Shown here: piece by piece, positions 9,358 to 20,844 of the stretch
Layout: each line of letters begins with the position of its first letter
How positions within the stretch are numbered: the first letter of the stretch is position 1
DNA from: Brenneria alni
GTDB lineage: Bacteria; Pseudomonadota; Gammaproteobacteria; Enterobacterales; Enterobacteriaceae
Reading direction: 5' to 3'
Assembly: GCF_003666245.1 (NCBI RefSeq)
Contig: NZ_MJLZ01000012.1
Coordinates: forward strand, 1-64,000
DNA length: 64,000 bases
Notes under the pieces: model-generated
What the model was told of the DNA's origin: nothing
The model's input: only the letters and a program-made list of their open reading frames with translations
Databases searched by the model: none
Made by a program: the position numbers and the translations under genes

Positions 9358-9642
9358 ATGAGTGAAATTTCAGAGGTACCTATGCTTTGGTTTGAAGAGG
9401 GTTTATACCTAAGAATAAAACAGTTGGAAAACGGACCGACCCCATTGCCGCTTAACAGCGGATTTAACTGTGAAACAGCCTACAGGGCGATTGGCGTGTT
9501 CAATCCATCCGAAACATCAGACGCCTATTACATTTTTTCCAACGATAGGGATGAGGTGTGGTTCATCTGCAACAGACACCTGCGAACGGTTGCCATATCG
9601 CCTGAACCCGCTGATTTCAGACGGCCTCTCAGCTCATTTTAG
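9358..9642 (+). CDS. Hypothetical protein, 94 residues
   Basis: I do not recognise this protein. It is acidic and compact, with no signal peptide or membrane segment, and has a central aromatic run (DAYYIFSNDRDEVWFICNRHLRT). The start ATG at 9358 has no strong ribosome-binding site; a second ATG (residue 9, LWFEEGLYL follows it) is possible. The even codon use and a globular-looking composition favour a real gene. Overlapping frames in this spot look like shadows. Confidence 0.5.
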   Translation: MSEISEVPMLWFEEGLYLRIKQLENGPTPLPLNSGFNCETAYRAIGVFNPSETSDAYYIFSNDRDEVWFICNRHLRTVAISPEPADFRRPLSSF

Positions 9643-9700
9643 AATGATTCTTTCGAATAAGAGAACCACGCTAAGGCACCCTGTGTAATATATCTCTTTA

Positions 9701-10015
9701 TTATTCAATATTCTGAATCGAGCTAATCTCATGCTGAAAAACATATGGATCTGAAATTAGCCCAAATTTTTCATCATCGGGATAGGTTACAGCGACATGA
9801 TAGTCGTCACCTGCAAATTGCCGGATTGACTCAATATCTTCCCAGTAGGTTGCAAGAAAGAAATGCTCGAACTCTCCCTGAGACTCTCGACGAAAAAAAG
9901 CGCCTAAATTACCGGGAATCCGCTGAGAATGCTCAATACCCGTTATTTGCAAGTGGTGTTCAAAGCCATCGGCTTTCATTAACGGTACACAGCCATGCCA
10001 GGTCCTTACAATCAT
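9701..10015 (-). CDS. Antibiotic biosynthesis monooxygenase (ABM) domain protein
   Basis: A 104-residue single-domain protein of ferredoxin-like type. It begins MIVRTWHGCVP, typical of the family, and has the middle strand EHFFLATYWEDIESIRQFAGDD, where ABM proteins carry 'fl..s.W.s.eal..f.g'. Relatives are dimeric and include small oxygenases and many proteins of unknown substrate. No pathway neighbour helps to assign a role. It is oriented with icd but separated by about 90 bases from it. Confidence 0.7.
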   Translation of the reverse strand: MIVRTWHGCVPLMKADGFEHHLQITGIEHSQRIPGNLGAFFRRESQGEFEHFFLATYWEDIESIRQFAGDDYHVAVTYPDDEKFGLISDPYVFQHEISSIQNIE

Positions 10016-10105
10016 CTCTTAACCTTACAAAATAATAACAACCGATCGCTATTAATAATAAACGGGAACATTGCGTTCCCGTAATATATTGGACAAACTC
10101 ATCAC

Positions 10106-11359
10106 TTACATATTATCAATAATATCCTGCGCAAACTCACTACATTTCCGTAGTTTAGCGCCGTCCATCAGACGTTCGAAATCGTAGGTCACGGTCTTAT
10201 TGCGGATAGCGCCTTCAACACCTTTAACTATTAAATCCGCAGCTTCGAACCATTGCATGTGACGCAGCATCATTTCAGCAGACAGGATAACGGAACCGGG
10301 GTTCACTTTGTCCTGACCTGCGTATTTCGGGGCAGTACCGTGGGTAGCTTCAAACAGTGCGCATTCGTCACCGATGTTTGCGCCCGGAGCAATACCAATA
10401 CCGCCAACCTGCGCGGCCAGAGCATCAGAAATGTAGTCACCGTTCAGGTTCATACAAGCAATGACATCATATTCCGCGGGACGCAGCAGGATCTGTTGTA
10501 AAAACGCGTCCGCAATTACATCTTTAACCACAATCTCTTTACCGGTGTTCGGATTGTTGATTTTAACCCACGGCCCACCATCAATCAGTTCCCCCCCGAA
10601 CGCTTCGCGCGCCAGTTGATATCCCCAGTCTTTAAAAGCGCCCTCGGTGAATTTCATGATATTGCCTTTGTGGACCAGCGTGACTGAGTCGCGATCATTG
10701 GTGATCGCATATTCAATCGCCGCACGCACCAGACGTTTTGTCCCCTGTTCGGAACAAGGTTTGATGCCAATACCACACTGTTCCGGGAAACGGATTTTGT
10801 TTACACCCATCTCTTCGCGCAGAAACTTAATGAGTTTATCTGCTTCCGTTGAGCCGGCTTTCCACTCAATGCCCGCATAAATATCTTCGGCGTTTTCACG
10901 GAAGATCACCATGTCAGTCAATTCCGGGTGTTTTACCGGGCTTGGCGTGCCTTCGTAGTAGCGCACCGGACGCAGACAGACATACAGATCCAGTTGCTGA
11001 CGCAGTGCGACGTTCAGAGAACGGATCCCACCGCCCACTGGCGTCGTCAGCGGGCCTTTGATCGCCACGCGATATTCACGAATCAGATCCAGCGTTTCTT
11101 CCGGTAACCAAACGTCTTTACCATAAACCTGCGTTGATTTTTCGCCGGTGTAAATTTCCATCCAGGAAATAGCGCGCTGGCCCTGATAAGCTTTTTTTAC
11201 TGCGGCATTAACGACATTGATCATGGCGGGCGTCACATCCACACCAATGCCGTCCCCTTCAATAAAAGGAATAACCGGATTATTGGGAACGACCAGTTTG
11301 CCTTGAGCGTCAACCGTGATCTTTTGACCCTCTGTCGGTACCACTACTTTGCTTTCCAT
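10106..11359 (-). CDS. icd: NADP-dependent isocitrate dehydrogenase
   Basis: The start is at 11359 ([14 protein letters not shown]) after AGGAGAGG-like sequence, giving 417 residues, one more than E. coli. The enzyme converts isocitrate to 2-oxoglutarate in the TCA cycle. Visible marks: the substrate loop [24 protein letters not shown], whose serine is the one phosphorylated by AceK in E. coli; the metal-binding [14 protein letters not shown]; and [16 protein letters not shown]. The 3' end is a known prophage integration target in E. coli, but here the C-terminus is of normal length and no attachment duplication is evident. Confidence 0.97.
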   Translation of the reverse strand: MESKVVVPTEGQKITVDAQGKLVVPNNPVIPFIEGDGIGVDVTPAMINVVNAAVKKAYQGQRAISWMEIYTGEKSTQVYGKDVWLPEETLDLIREYRVAIKGPLTTPVGGGIRSLNVALRQQLDLYVCLRPVRYYEGTPSPVKHPELTDMVIFRENAEDIYAGIEWKAGSTEADKLIKFLREEMGVNKIRFPEQCGIGIKPCSEQGTKRLVRAAIEYAITNDRDSVTLVHKGNIMKFTEGAFKDWGYQLAREAFGGELIDGGPWVKINNPNTGKEIVVKDVIADAFLQQILLRPAEYDVIACMNLNGDYISDALAAQVGGIGIAPGANIGDECALFEATHGTAPKYAGQDKVNPGSVILSAEMMLRHMQWFEAADLIVKGVEGAIRNKTVTYDFERLMDGAKLRKCSEFAQDIIDNM

Positions 11360-11456
11360 TAACCTCTCCTTCGAGCGCAATTTTGTTAATGACTTGTAAG
11401 ATGTGTGACGATACTACTTGAATATTTAGCCCGCGCCAATCGCAAACCATTTCGAG

Positions 11457-11462
11457 TATAAT
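11457..11462 (+). promoter_or_regulatory. Likely -10 element of rluE
   Basis: TATAAT lies in the gap between the divergent icd and rluE genes. The first in-frame ATG of the rluE frame (11461) overlaps this hexamer, which argues for the downstream start at 11488. Confidence 0.5.
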
Positions 11463-11487
11463 GCTTTTGTTATCCGCGGCTATAAAG

Positions 11488-12114
11488 ATGATGAATAAAT
11501 TCCCTGTTAAAAATCACCAAGTTAAACGATTCAGCTCCAGAGTGACAAAGAAGCGCAGCGATGTAAGACCGCGGCGTATCGTCTTGTTCAATAAACCCTT
11601 TGACGTGTTGCCGCAATTCACTGATGAGGCCGGGCGCTCGACCCTGAAAGACTATATCCCGGTTGCCGATATCTACGCTGCCGGGCGTTTAGACCGCGAT
11701 AGTGAAGGGCTGATGATCCTCACCAATGATGGTAAACTTCAGGCCAGACTCACTCAGCCCGCTCGAAAAACAGCAAAAATCTATTATGCCCAGGTTGAAG
11801 GCATTCCTGATGAAGCCGCACTCATACGGTTTCGAGCAGGCCTTGAGCTTAACGACGGAAAAACGTTGCCGGCAGGGGCTGAAATCGTGCCCGAACCTGA
11901 ATGGCTGTGGCAGCGGGTTCCACCTATTCGGCAGCGAAAAAACATTCCCGTCTGCTGGCTGAAAATCACACTGCATGAAGGACGTAACCGTCAGGTTCGC
12001 CGTATGACGGCAAATATAGGTTACCCCACGCTGCGTTTAATCCGCTATGGCATGGCGGATCAAAGCGTGGAAAAACTGTTACCCGGAGAATGGAGGGAGA
12101 TTGCTGATGTTTAA
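11488..12114 (+). CDS. rluE: RluE, 23S rRNA pseudouridine(2457) synthase
   Basis: About 208 residues of the RsuA/RluB/E/F branch. The catalytic aspartate lies in [19 protein letters not shown], followed by [11 protein letters not shown] and the RNA-binding [23 protein letters not shown]. The start at 11488 or 11491 is preferred because the longer frame begins inside a TATAAT box. A basic N-terminal tail precedes [15 protein letters not shown], as in E. coli. The gene overlaps nudJ by eight bases, implying coupled translation. Confidence 0.93.
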   Translation: MMNKFPVKNHQVKRFSSRVTKKRSDVRPRRIVLFNKPFDVLPQFTDEAGRSTLKDYIPVADIYAAGRLDRDSEGLMILTNDGKLQARLTQPARKTAKIYYAQVEGIPDEAALIRFRAGLELNDGKTLPAGAEIVPEPEWLWQRVPPIRQRKNIPVCWLKITLHEGRNRQVRRMTANIGYPTLRLIRYGMADQSVEKLLPGEWREIADV

Positions 12115-12553
12115 GCCGCACGTTACCGTTGCCTGCGTTGTCCAGGCGGAGAACCATTTTCTGGTGGTCGAAGAATTAATTAACCATAAATTATTATGGA
12201 ATCAACCTGCCGGGCATCTGGAAGCCGATGAAACCCTGATTCAGGCGGCCAGCCGGGAGCTATGGGAAGAAACCGGTATTCAGGCTGCGCCGCAGAGTTT
12301 TCTGCAACTGCATCAGTGGATCGCGCCTGACCAGACGCCGTTTCTGCGCTTTTGCTTTGCCCTCGACTTACCTCATCGGCTGGCAACCCAACCGCATGAC
12401 AGCGATATTGAATGCTGCCGCTGGCTGACGGCAGAAGAAATTCTTCACTCCAGCCAGCTACGCTCACCGTTAGTCGCGGAGAGTCTTCGCCGCTATCTTC
12501 AGCCGGAACGCTATCCTTTAACCATACTTGGCGCCTTTAACTGGCCATTTTAG
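12107..12553 (+). CDS. nudJ: NudJ, Nudix phosphatase
   Basis: The start is at 12107 ([12 protein letters not shown]), inside the end of rluE, with GGAGGGAGA just upstream. It has 148 residues. The Nudix box is complete ([22 protein letters not shown]), then the conserved [10 protein letters not shown]. The E. coli enzyme hydrolyses thiamin pyrophosphate precursors and nucleoside triphosphates. The rluE-nudJ-mnmA-hflD-purB order is the standard enterobacterial one. It is slightly shorter at the C-terminus than the E. coli protein, ending at FNWPF. Confidence 0.94.
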   Translation: MFKPHVTVACVVQAENHFLVVEELINHKLLWNQPAGHLEADETLIQAASRELWEETGIQAAPQSFLQLHQWIAPDQTPFLRFCFALDLPHRLATQPHDSDIECCRWLTAEEILHSSQLRSPLVAESLRRYLQPERYPLTILGAFNWPF

Positions 12554-12667
12554 CGGATAACACGTCAGGAATAGCGGTGCAGTCCCAGTCGCAACATGAT
12601 AAAATACGCCGCTTGTTTTTCGCCTTAGTGCGTAAGTATTTCAGTTCGTGAGACTCATGAGACTTCC

Positions 12668-13774
12668 ATGTCAGATAACAGCCAGAAAAAAGTGATTGTC
12701 GGCATGTCCGGCGGTGTTGATTCATCCGTTTCCGCTTACCTGTTGCAGCAGCAAGGCTATCATGTTGAAGGCCTGTTTATGAAAAACTGGGAAGAGGACG
12801 ACGACACAGAGTATTGCTCTGCGGCAACCGATCTTGCTGACGCCCAGGCCGTGTGTGACAAGCTCGGTATTACATTGCATACCGTTAATTTCGCCGCCGA
12901 ATATTGGGATAACGTCTTTGAACTGTTCCTGGCGGAGTATAAAGCGGGCCGCACGCCGAATCCTGACATTCTGTGCAATAAAGAGATTAAATTTAAAGCT
13001 TTTCTTGAATTCGCCGCCGAGGATTTAGGCGCGGATTACATCGCCACCGGTCACTATGTCCGCCGTCAGGATATCGATGGGAAAAGCCGTTTGCTGCGTG
13101 GGATGGACGGTAACAAAGATCAGAGTTACTTCCTTTATACACTCAGCCATGAGCAGATTGCGCAAAGTTTATTCCCGGTGGGGGAGCTGGAAAAACCGCT
13201 GGTACGAAAAATCGCCGCGCAGTTGGATTTAGCCACCGCCAGGAAAAAAGACTCCACGGGTATTTGCTTTATCGGTGAACGAAAATTCACCGATTTCCTG
13301 TCACGCTATCTGCCCGCGCAACCCGGCCCGATTCTGTCCGTTGATGACGGTAGACCTATGGGGCAGCATCAGGGATTGATGTATCACACATTGGGGCAGC
13401 GTAAAGGACTGGGTATCGGCGGCGTCAAAGATGGCGGCGAAGATCCCTGGTACGTGGTGGATAAGGACGTAGAAAATAACATCCTGTACGTCGCACAAGG
13501 GCATGAGCACCCTCGCCTGATGTCTTACGGGTTAGTCGCCCAGCAACTGCATTGGGTTGATCGTCAACCACTAACCACGGCGTTACGCTGTGTGGCCAAA
13601 ACCCGTTATCGTCAGGCCGATATCCCCTGCTCCGTCATTCCGCTGGGCGAAGACCGTATCACCGTGCGTTTTGATGAACCAGTGGCGGCAGTGACGCCAG
13701 GGCAATCCGCCGTGTTCTATCTGGGTGACGTTTGCCTGGGCGGCGGCATCATTGAAGAACGTTTACAGGAGTGA
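12668..13774 (+). CDS. mnmA: MnmA, tRNA-specific 2-thiouridylase
   Basis: A 368-residue enzyme that installs the 2-thio group on U34 of tRNA-Lys, -Glu and -Gln, taking sulfur through the Tus relay. The ATP pyrophosphatase P-loop is [15 protein letters not shown] near the N-terminus. Two catalytic cysteines lie in [12 protein letters not shown] and [12 protein letters not shown]. The C-terminal beta-barrel, which binds tRNA, is complete. The stop overlaps the hflD leader region, so the two genes are likely cotranscribed. Confidence 0.97.
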   Translation: MSDNSQKKVIVGMSGGVDSSVSAYLLQQQGYHVEGLFMKNWEEDDDTEYCSAATDLADAQAVCDKLGITLHTVNFAAEYWDNVFELFLAEYKAGRTPNPDILCNKEIKFKAFLEFAAEDLGADYIATGHYVRRQDIDGKSRLLRGMDGNKDQSYFLYTLSHEQIAQSLFPVGELEKPLVRKIAAQLDLATARKKDSTGICFIGERKFTDFLSRYLPAQPGPILSVDDGRPMGQHQGLMYHTLGQRKGLGIGGVKDGGEDPWYVVDKDVENNILYVAQGHEHPRLMSYGLVAQQLHWVDRQPLTTALRCVAKTRYRQADIPCSVIPLGEDRITVRFDEPVAAVTPGQSAVFYLGDVCLGGGIIEERLQE

Positions 13775-13776
13775 TA

Positions 13777-14403
13777 GTGGCTAAAAATTATCATGACATT
13801 ACCCTGGCGCTGGCAGGCATCTGCCAGTCTGCCTATCTGGTGCAACAGTTAGCCCATACCGGTAACGGCGACAATAACATTTTGCACACTTCACTCAACA
13901 GCATCCTGGTGGTGAACCCGCCATCAACCTTGTCTGTCTATGGTGATACGGAAAGCAACCTGAAAACCGGGCTGGAAACCCTGCTGGGGATATTAAATAC
14001 CAGCAGCAAAGGCCCAGGCGCTGAACTATCACGCTATGCCTTCAGTCTGATTGCCCTGGAGCGCAAGTTGCACGCCAACACCTCGGCGCTCGACGAATTA
14101 GGTAAACGCATCGGGCAGTTGGCGCGTCAGTTGGAGCATTTTGAACTGCTCTCTGATACGATCATCAGCGCACTGGCTGGCATTTACGTTGATGTGATCA
14201 GCACGCTGGGGCCACGAATTCAGGTTTCAGGCTCGCCAGAGATCCTGAAAAACAGCCAGATCCAGGCCAAAGTGCGTGCGACGCTATTAGCCGGTATTCG
14301 TTCTGCGGTACTGTGGCAACAGATTGGCGGCGGGCGCCTGCAACTGATGTTCTCACGCAGTCAACTGATGAAAGAAGCAAAACAGATATTGGCGCGTTGC
14401 TGA
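13777..14403 (+). CDS. hflD: HflD, lysogenization regulator homolog
   Basis: I place the start at the GTG 13777, giving [19 protein letters not shown] as in E. coli; a GTG two codons earlier (13771) is an alternative. ACAGGA lies just upstream, at the end of mnmA. The protein has 208 residues, is mostly helical and peripheral to the inner membrane. In E. coli HflD binds phage lambda CII and limits lysogeny; its cell role is unclear. The conserved end ([27 protein letters not shown]) is present. Confidence 0.93.
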   Translation: MAKNYHDITLALAGICQSAYLVQQLAHTGNGDNNILHTSLNSILVVNPPSTLSVYGDTESNLKTGLETLLGILNTSSKGPGAELSRYAFSLIALERKLHANTSALDELGKRIGQLARQLEHFELLSDTIISALAGIYVDVISTLGPRIQVSGSPEILKNSQIQAKVRATLLAGIRSAVLWQQIGGGRLQLMFSRSQLMKEAKQILARC

Positions 14404-14419
14404 TCCACCCGATAAATTT

Positions 14420-14452
14420 CACGTTGCAGAAAGCCTGCGGCTCTGCAACGTG
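14420..14452 (+). terminator. Hairpin after hflD
   Basis: A perfect 11-bp stem (CACGTTGCAGA / TCTGCAACGTG) with an 11-nt loop starts 17 bases after the hflD stop. No T-run follows, so it may be a weak or Rho-assisted terminator, or an mRNA-stabilising hairpin, before purB. Confidence 0.5.
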
Positions 14453-14528
14453 ACAGATGGCGGACATCGCTATCAGCAACGGTCCGCTGCACTTATCTTT
14501 ATTTTATTAAAACCAATCCCAGGAGTAG

Positions 14529-15905
<1,377 letters not shown>

Positions 15906-15921
15906 TCACACTCTCTCGACA

Positions 15922-15940
15922 GGCGGGCCGTGCGCCCGCC
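15922..15940 (+). terminator. GC-rich hairpin after purB
   Basis: A 7-bp stem GGCGGGC / GCCCGCC with a 5-nt loop lies 17 bases after purB. There is no T-tract, so efficient termination is uncertain. Confidence 0.4.
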
Positions 15941-15954
15941 GCGCCTTGCCCGTC

Positions 15955-15971
15955 CGTTTATCCTCCGTTTA
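15955..15971 (+). promoter_or_regulatory. PhoP-box-like direct repeat before phoP
   Basis: CGTTTA-N5-CGTTTA matches the PhoP box (T/G)GTTTA-N5-(T/G)GTTTA in both half-sites except the first base, with exact spacing. It lies about 110 bases upstream of phoP, and an AT-rich stretch that could hold the -10 (TATGGATAAT) follows. It suggests PhoP autoregulation. Confidence 0.55.
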
Positions 15972-16081
15972 TTATCCATATGGATAATTTGCTAGATTAA
16001 AACTGAATAATACGATGAATTCCGATTGCGTATGGCGATGATGCGCAAACAGAGTTTGCCTGTTTGGAAGAGGACATAGCC

Positions 16082-16780
16082 ATGCGCATTCTGGTCGTCG
16101 AAGATAATATTTTATTACGCCATCACCTTACCGTTCAAATGAATGAAATGGGACATCAGATTGATGCCGCCGCAGACGCCAAAGAAGCCGATTATTTCTT
16201 ACACGAACACTCACCGGATATTGCTATTGTCGACCTCGGATTGCCTGATGAAGACGGGATGAGTTTGATTCGCCGCTGGCGTTCACAACAGCTTAAATTA
16301 CCCATTTTAGTGCTGACGGCACGGGAAGGCTGGCAGGACAAAGTCGCCGTATTGGAAGCAGGCGCGGATGATTACGTCACGAAACCTTTTCATATGGAAG
16401 AGGTTGTCGCCCGGCTGCAAGCCCTGATGCGCCGCAATAGCGGACTGGCATCGCAAATTATCAGCATACCGCCGTTTGAAATTGACCTGTCACGACGTGA
16501 AGTGATGATTAAAGGGGCGGCGGTTAAGCTGACGGCATTTGAATACACGATCATCGAAACGCTGATCCGCAACAATGGCAAAGTGGTCAGCAAGGAATCA
16601 CTGATGTTACAGCTATACCCGGATGCAGAGCTACGGGAGAGCCATACCATTGATGTATTAATGGGCCGATTGCGCAAAAAAATACAGAATGCTGATTCAC
16701 CGGATGTTATCACTACGGTTCGTGGTCAGGGTTATCGTTTCGACCTTGATATCGGCCAGGCACAAAAACAAAATGAGTGA
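16082..16780 (+). CDS. phoP: PhoP, OmpR-type response regulator
   Basis: The start is at 16082 ([16 protein letters not shown]); an ATG 18 bases upstream is less likely. The protein has 232 residues. The receiver domain carries the phospho-acceptor D51 ([13 protein letters not shown]), switch threonine (LTAREG) and lysine (YVTKPF). The winged helix ends with the usual TVRGQGYRF, followed by a tail about ten residues longer than in E. coli. PhoP governs Mg2+ and antimicrobial-peptide responses and virulence traits in enterobacteria. Its stop overlaps the start of phoQ by eight bases. Confidence 0.97.
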   Translation: MRILVVEDNILLRHHLTVQMNEMGHQIDAAADAKEADYFLHEHSPDIAIVDLGLPDEDGMSLIRRWRSQQLKLPILVLTAREGWQDKVAVLEAGADDYVTKPFHMEEVVARLQALMRRNSGLASQIISIPPFEIDLSRREVMIKGAAVKLTAFEYTIIETLIRNNGKVVSKESLMLQLYPDAELRESHTIDVLMGRLRKKIQNADSPDVITTVRGQGYRFDLDIGQAQKQNE

Positions 16781-18371
16781 TAAAAAATTGCCGGGAGCGA
16801 TTTTTAACGTCGCTGGCGACGGCCCGAAGGGGGACGGGCAGGACGCCCGGAATAAAAAATCGCCGGGAGCGATTTTTAACGTCGCTGGCGACGGCCCAAA
16901 GGGTGACGGGCAGGAAAATCTCCACAAAAGTTCCCCCTTCTCACTACGTGTCCGCTTTTTATTAGCGACGGTCGCCATTGTGCTGGCGCTATCTCTGTCT
17001 TACGGCGTGGTGGCGATTATCGGCTACAGCGTCAACTTTGATAAAACCTCTTTCCGGCTGCTGCGTGGCGAAAGCAATCTGTTTTACAGTCTGGCGCAGT
17101 GGCGCGATAACCAGTTAACCATCGCCTCGCCACCGGATATCGATATCAATTTCCCCACGTTGGTTTTAATTTATGACCAACAGGGGAAAATACTCTGGCG
17201 TGAAAAAGAAGTGCCTGAGCTGGAAGCGCTGATCAGCCCTGACTGGCTGAAAAAAACGGCTTATCATGAATTGGATACCGATGCCGATACCAGCAGTGCC
17301 GTGCTGAGAGGAAATACACGGGTACTGAATAGCCTCAGAGCGCTCAACGGTAGCAATTCTGATACGCTGACACACTCTATCGCCGTTAATTTCTATCCAC
17401 AAACGGAACATCTGCCGCCATTAACAATCGTGGTGGTCGACAGAATCCCGCAGGAGTTGCAGCAGGAAGATATTGTCTGGGAGTGGTTCAGCTACGTTTT
17501 TATCGCCAATCTTATTCTGGTTCTTCCCTTACTCTGGCTGGCGGCGCACTGGAGCCTGCGTCCGATCAAAAACCTGGTTAAGCAAATTGCTGAACTGGAA
17601 AACGGCACCCGTGAGCAGTTAGATGAAAACCCTCCCCAGGAATTGTTCAGCCTGGTGAGAAATCTGAACATTTTATTGAATAACGAGCGCCAGCGTTATC
17701 ACAAATACCGCACGACTCTGACCGATCTCACCCACAGTCTTAAAACACCGCTGGCGGTTTTACAAACCACGCTGCGGGCTTTGCGTACGGGTAAAGAAAT
17801 CAATATCGATCAGGCGGAACCCATTATGCTGGCGCAAATAAGCAGAATATCGCAACAGATTGGTTATTATCTGCATCGGGCCAGTGTGCGTTCTGAGCAC
17901 CCTATGCTGATGCGTGAGGTAAATTCAGTACCCGCATTACTGGATGGTCTGTGCTCGGCGCTGAATAAAGTTTATCAGCGCAAAGGGGTAGTTCTGACGC
18001 TGGATATCTCTCCCGAACTGACCTTCGTCGGTGAAAAGAACGACTTTATGGAGGTTATGGGAAATGTGCTGGATAACGCCTGTAAATACTGCCTGGAATT
18101 TGTGGAAATCAGCGCACAGCATTCCGACCATAAACTTCATTTGATCATTGATGATGACGGCCCCGGCATCCCTGAAAACAAGCGGAAGCTTATTTTCCAG
18201 CGTGGACAACGCGCCGACAGATTACGCCCCGGTCAAGGTATCGGCCTGTCGGTTGCTTCTGAGATTATTGAACAATATCAGGGTGAGATCATTATCAGTG
18301 ACAGTGCGTTGGGAGGGGCCAGGGTAGAGGCCATATTTTCCCGCCAGAATCTTGGCCATAATGAGGTATGA
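16773..18371 (+). CDS. phoQ: PhoQ sensor kinase with repeat-derived N-terminal extension
   Basis: The start ATG at 16773 lies inside the end of phoP. The product has 532 residues against 486 in E. coli. The surplus is all at the N-terminus: residues about 4-50 are two copies of a [17 protein letters not shown] unit, inserted before [12 protein letters not shown], where membrane helix 1 begins. The rest is typical: periplasmic sensor, second helix (about 235-260), HAMP, H-box [13 protein letters not shown], and HATPase with [13 protein letters not shown] and DDGPGIP. The periplasmic EDDDDAE cluster of E. coli PhoQ, which senses Mg2+ and cationic peptides, is replaced by NGSNSDT just before LTHSIAVN. 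The kinase itself looks intact. Confidence 0.93.
   Translation: MSDKKLPGAIFNVAGDGPKGDGQDARNKKSPGAIFNVAGDGPKGDGQENLHKSSPFSLRVRFLLATVAIVLALSLSYGVVAIIGYSVNFDKTSFRLLRGESNLFYSLAQWRDNQLTIASPPDIDINFPTLVLIYDQQGKILWREKEVPELEALISPDWLKKTAYHELDTDADTSSAVLRGNTRVLNSLRALNGSNSDTLTHSIAVNFYPQTEHLPPLTIVVVDRIPQELQQEDIVWEWFSYVFIANLILVLPLLWLAAHWSLRPIKNLVKQIAELENGTREQLDENPPQELFSLVRNLNILLNNERQRYHKYRTTLTDLTHSLKTPLAVLQTTLRALRTGKEINIDQAEPIMLAQISRISQQIGYYLHRASVRSEHPMLMREVNSVPALLDGLCSALNKVYQRKGVVLTLDISPELTFVGEKNDFMEVMGNVLDNACKYCLEFVEISAQHSDHKLHLIIDDDGPGIPENKRKLIFQRGQRADRLRPGQGIGLSVASEIIEQYQGEIIISDSALGGARVEAIFSRQNLGHNEV
16781..16914 (+). repeat. Tandem 72-bp repeat inside phoQ
   Basis: Two copies begin at 16781 and 16853, a period of exactly 72 bases (24 codons). 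The shared part runs about 62 bases with three mismatches. Each copy contains a 6-bp palindrome CGTCGC-TG-GCGACG. Because the period is a multiple of three and the frame is stop-free, the element is tolerated inside the coding region. No other copy is visible in the window. Confidence 0.9.
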
Positions 18372-18439
18372 AAGTCAGTACAGCCAACGGCGCATCCGCT
18401 ATAATTGCTACAGCTCTCACGTTTTCAGGAAGATATGGT

Positions 18440-19561
18440 ATGGACTATCAACTCAATCTCGACTGGCCGGATTTTTTAGCACGCTACTGGCAAAAGTATC
18501 CGGTAATTATCAAACATGGTTTTAATCATTTTATCGATCCTATCTCGCCAGACGAGCTGGCCGGTCTGGCATTGGAAAACGAGGTCGACAGCCGGTTGGT
18601 CAGCCATAATAACGGTCGCTGGCAGGTTAGCCACGGGCCATTTGAAGGTTTCGACCATCTGGGCGAGAATAATTGGTCGCTGTTGGTGCAGGCGGTCGAC
18701 CATTGGCACGAGCCATCCATTTCGCTAATGCGCCCTTTCCGACAGTTACCTGACTGGCGTCTTGATGATCTGATGATCTCTTTTTCTGTTCCCGGCGGCG
18801 GCGTTGGCCCGCATCTGGATCAGTATGACGTATTCATCATTCAGGGAACAGGCCGTCGCCGCTGGCGTGTGGGTGAAAAGGTGCCGATGAAACAGCATTG
18901 TCCTCACCCTGATCTGCTTCAGGTCGATCCTTTTGACGCCATTATTGATGAGGAGATGGAGCCAGGCGACATTCTGTATATTCCCCCCGGATTTCCGCAT
19001 GACGGCTACTCGCTGGAAAACTCACTCAACTATTCCGTGGGTTTCCGCGCCCCTAACGCACGCGAGTTGATCAGCGGATTCGCTGATTATGTGCTATCCC
19101 ACGAACTCGGTAGTTACCGTTACAGCGATCCGGCAATCCCTACCCGTGATCACCCGGCCACCGTGCTGCCGCAGGAACTGAACAATTTGCAGCAAATTAT
19201 GTTGGAATTGGTTCAGCAGCCAGAGCATTTCCAGAATTGGTTCGGCGAGTTTATTTCTCAATCCCGCCATGAACTGGATCTCGCGCCACCAGAGCCGCCT
19301 TATCAGGCCGTTGAAGTCTATGATTTTCTGCAACAGGGGGAGCAATTACGTCGTTTGGGGGGGTTACGGGTGCTGTGCGTCGGAGAAAACTGCTATGTAA
19401 ACGGTGAAGTGATTAGCAGCCCCCATAAACAGGCACTGTCGGCATTGGCTCAACATCACGCTATTGATGCCGCAATGATGGCGGAAGCGCTGGAAGATCC
19501 GTCGTTTCTGGCGCAGCTAACCGTATTGATTAACAGTGGCTATTGGTACTTTTCCGATTAA
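18440..19561 (+). CDS. roxA: RoxA (YcfD), ribosomal protein L16 arginine hydroxylase
   Basis: The start at 18440 (MDYQLNLDWPDF) gives 373 residues, the E. coli length; the frame to 18368 overlaps phoQ and adds an unrelated leader. It is a JmjC-type 2-oxoglutarate and Fe(II) oxygenase that hydroxylates an arginine of ribosomal protein uL16. The iron ligands are H125 and D127 (GPHLDQYD) and H187 (GFPHDGY). A winged-helix C-terminal domain follows. Its position after phoPQ is the usual one. Confidence 0.95.
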   Translation: MDYQLNLDWPDFLARYWQKYPVIIKHGFNHFIDPISPDELAGLALENEVDSRLVSHNNGRWQVSHGPFEGFDHLGENNWSLLVQAVDHWHEPSISLMRPFRQLPDWRLDDLMISFSVPGGGVGPHLDQYDVFIIQGTGRRRWRVGEKVPMKQHCPHPDLLQVDPFDAIIDEEMEPGDILYIPPGFPHDGYSLENSLNYSVGFRAPNARELISGFADYVLSHELGSYRYSDPAIPTRDHPATVLPQELNNLQQIMLELVQQPEHFQNWFGEFISQSRHELDLAPPEPPYQAVEVYDFLQQGEQLRRLGGLRVLCVGENCYVNGEVISSPHKQALSALAQHHAIDAAMMAEALEDPSFLAQLTVLINSGYWYFSD

Positions 19562-19608
19562 AGCGTTCGTAACCTCAATCCGAACCGGCGAGTGACGGAA
19601 TCCTCGCC

Positions 19609-20844
19609 TCACTGGGCTTTGGCGCGTAATGCGGTTAGCTCGGCAATTCGCATAATAACCGACACCGACTGCTCCATGCCTTCCAGCGTAACGAACTCAT
19701 GTTTGCCGTGATAGTTGTAGCCGCCGGTAAACAGATTCGGGCAAGGCAACCCCTGAAACGACAGAAAAGCGCCGTCAGTACCGCCACGGATCGGCTTAAG
19801 CAGCGGTTCAATATCGCAATCCCGCATGGCTTGTTGCGCCAGCGCAATAATATGCGGATGCTGCTCAACCTGCTCTCGCATGTTGTAGTAGCTGTCAACG
19901 ATCGTCACCTCAATATAGCAATCGGGATGCAGACCTTTCCCCACGGTTTCCGCAATCTCCAGCATCTTTTTCTTACGTTGTTCAAATCCGTTACGGTCAA
20001 AGTCACGCACGATATAGTGCAACTCCGCACGTTCAACCCCCCCTTTGATGCTATGCAGATGATAAAAGCCCTGGTAGCCGTCGGTTTTTTCAGGAGACTC
20101 ATCCGCAGGCACCTCATGATGGTAGCGTGATGCCAGCGTAAGCGCATTGACCATCACCCCTTTGGCGCTGCCGGGGTGCACGTTATTACCCACAATCTTC
20201 ACCGTAACGGAGGCGGCATTAAAGTTTTCATATTCAAGCTCACCCACGCCACCGCCATCCACGGTATAGGCCCATTGCGCATTAAATGCCTTAAGGTCAA
20301 AAAACTGAGCGCCTTTACCAATTTCCTCATCCGGCGTAAACGCCAGCCGGATCTCGCCATGCGGCACCTGGTTTTTTTTCAAACGCATCAGCGCGGTAAT
20401 AATTTCAGCGATTCCGGCTTTATCATCCGCGCCCAGCAGGGTTTTGCCGTCTGTGGTAATCAGCGTGTGCCCCAGCAGTTGATGCAACACAGGGAACATC
20501 ACTGGCGAAAGCACTTCATCGCCAATGCCCAGGGCAATATCGCCACCACGATAGTTTTCCACAATCTGGGGGTTAACGTTCTTCCCGGAGTACTCAGGAG
20601 ACGTATCCATATGAGAAATAAAACCGATGGTTGGCACTGACCAGGCCACATTTCCCGGCAGCGTCGCCATGACACACCCATGTTTACTTAACGTGACCTG
20701 CTCAAACCCCAGATCCAGCAGTTCCTGCTGTAATGCACGGGCAAACGTCAGTTGGCCTTCGGTGCTTGGCACCTGCCGGACACCGACTTTTGATTGAGTA
20801 TCAAAAGAAACGTAATTTAAAAATCGATCGAGTAATTTATCCAT
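19609..20844 (-). CDS. pepT: Peptidase T (tripeptidase)
   Basis: The start at 20844 ([19 protein letters not shown]) gives 411 residues, close to the 408 of E. coli. It is an M20 dizinc aminopeptidase that removes the N-terminal residue from tripeptides. Zinc-site motifs: [35 protein letters not shown], and the C-terminal [12 protein letters not shown]. Transcribed away from potA, with both promoters in the gap. Confidence 0.96.
   Translation of the reverse strand: MDKLLDRFLNYVSFDTQSKVGVRQVPSTEGQLTFARALQQELLDLGFEQVTLSKHGCVMATLPGNVAWSVPTIGFISHMDTSPEYSGKNVNPQIVENYRGGDIALGIGDEVLSPVMFPVLHQLLGHTLITTDGKTLLGADDKAGIAEIITALMRLKKNQVPHGEIRLAFTPDEEIGKGAQFFDLKAFNAQWAYTVDGGGVGELEYENFNAASVTVKIVGNNVHPGSAKGVMVNALTLASRYHHEVPADESPEKTDGYQGFYHLHSIKGGVERAELHYIVRDFDRNGFEQRKKKMLEIAETVGKGLHPDCYIEVTIVDSYYNMREQVEQHPHIIALAQQAMRDCDIEPLLKPIRGGTDGAFLSFQGLPCPNLFTGGYNYHGKHEFVTLEGMEQSVSVIMRIAELTALRAKAQ

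Noticed and set aside
10106-10135. Possible prophage attachment site at the 3' end of icd
   Set aside because: icd is a known integration target in E. coli, but the C-terminal sequence is normal, no duplicated end is visible and no phage genes are adjacent.
16781-16914. CRISPR-like reading of the phoQ tandem repeat
   Set aside because: Only two copies, directly abutting without spacers, translated in frame and unlike any CRISPR repeat.
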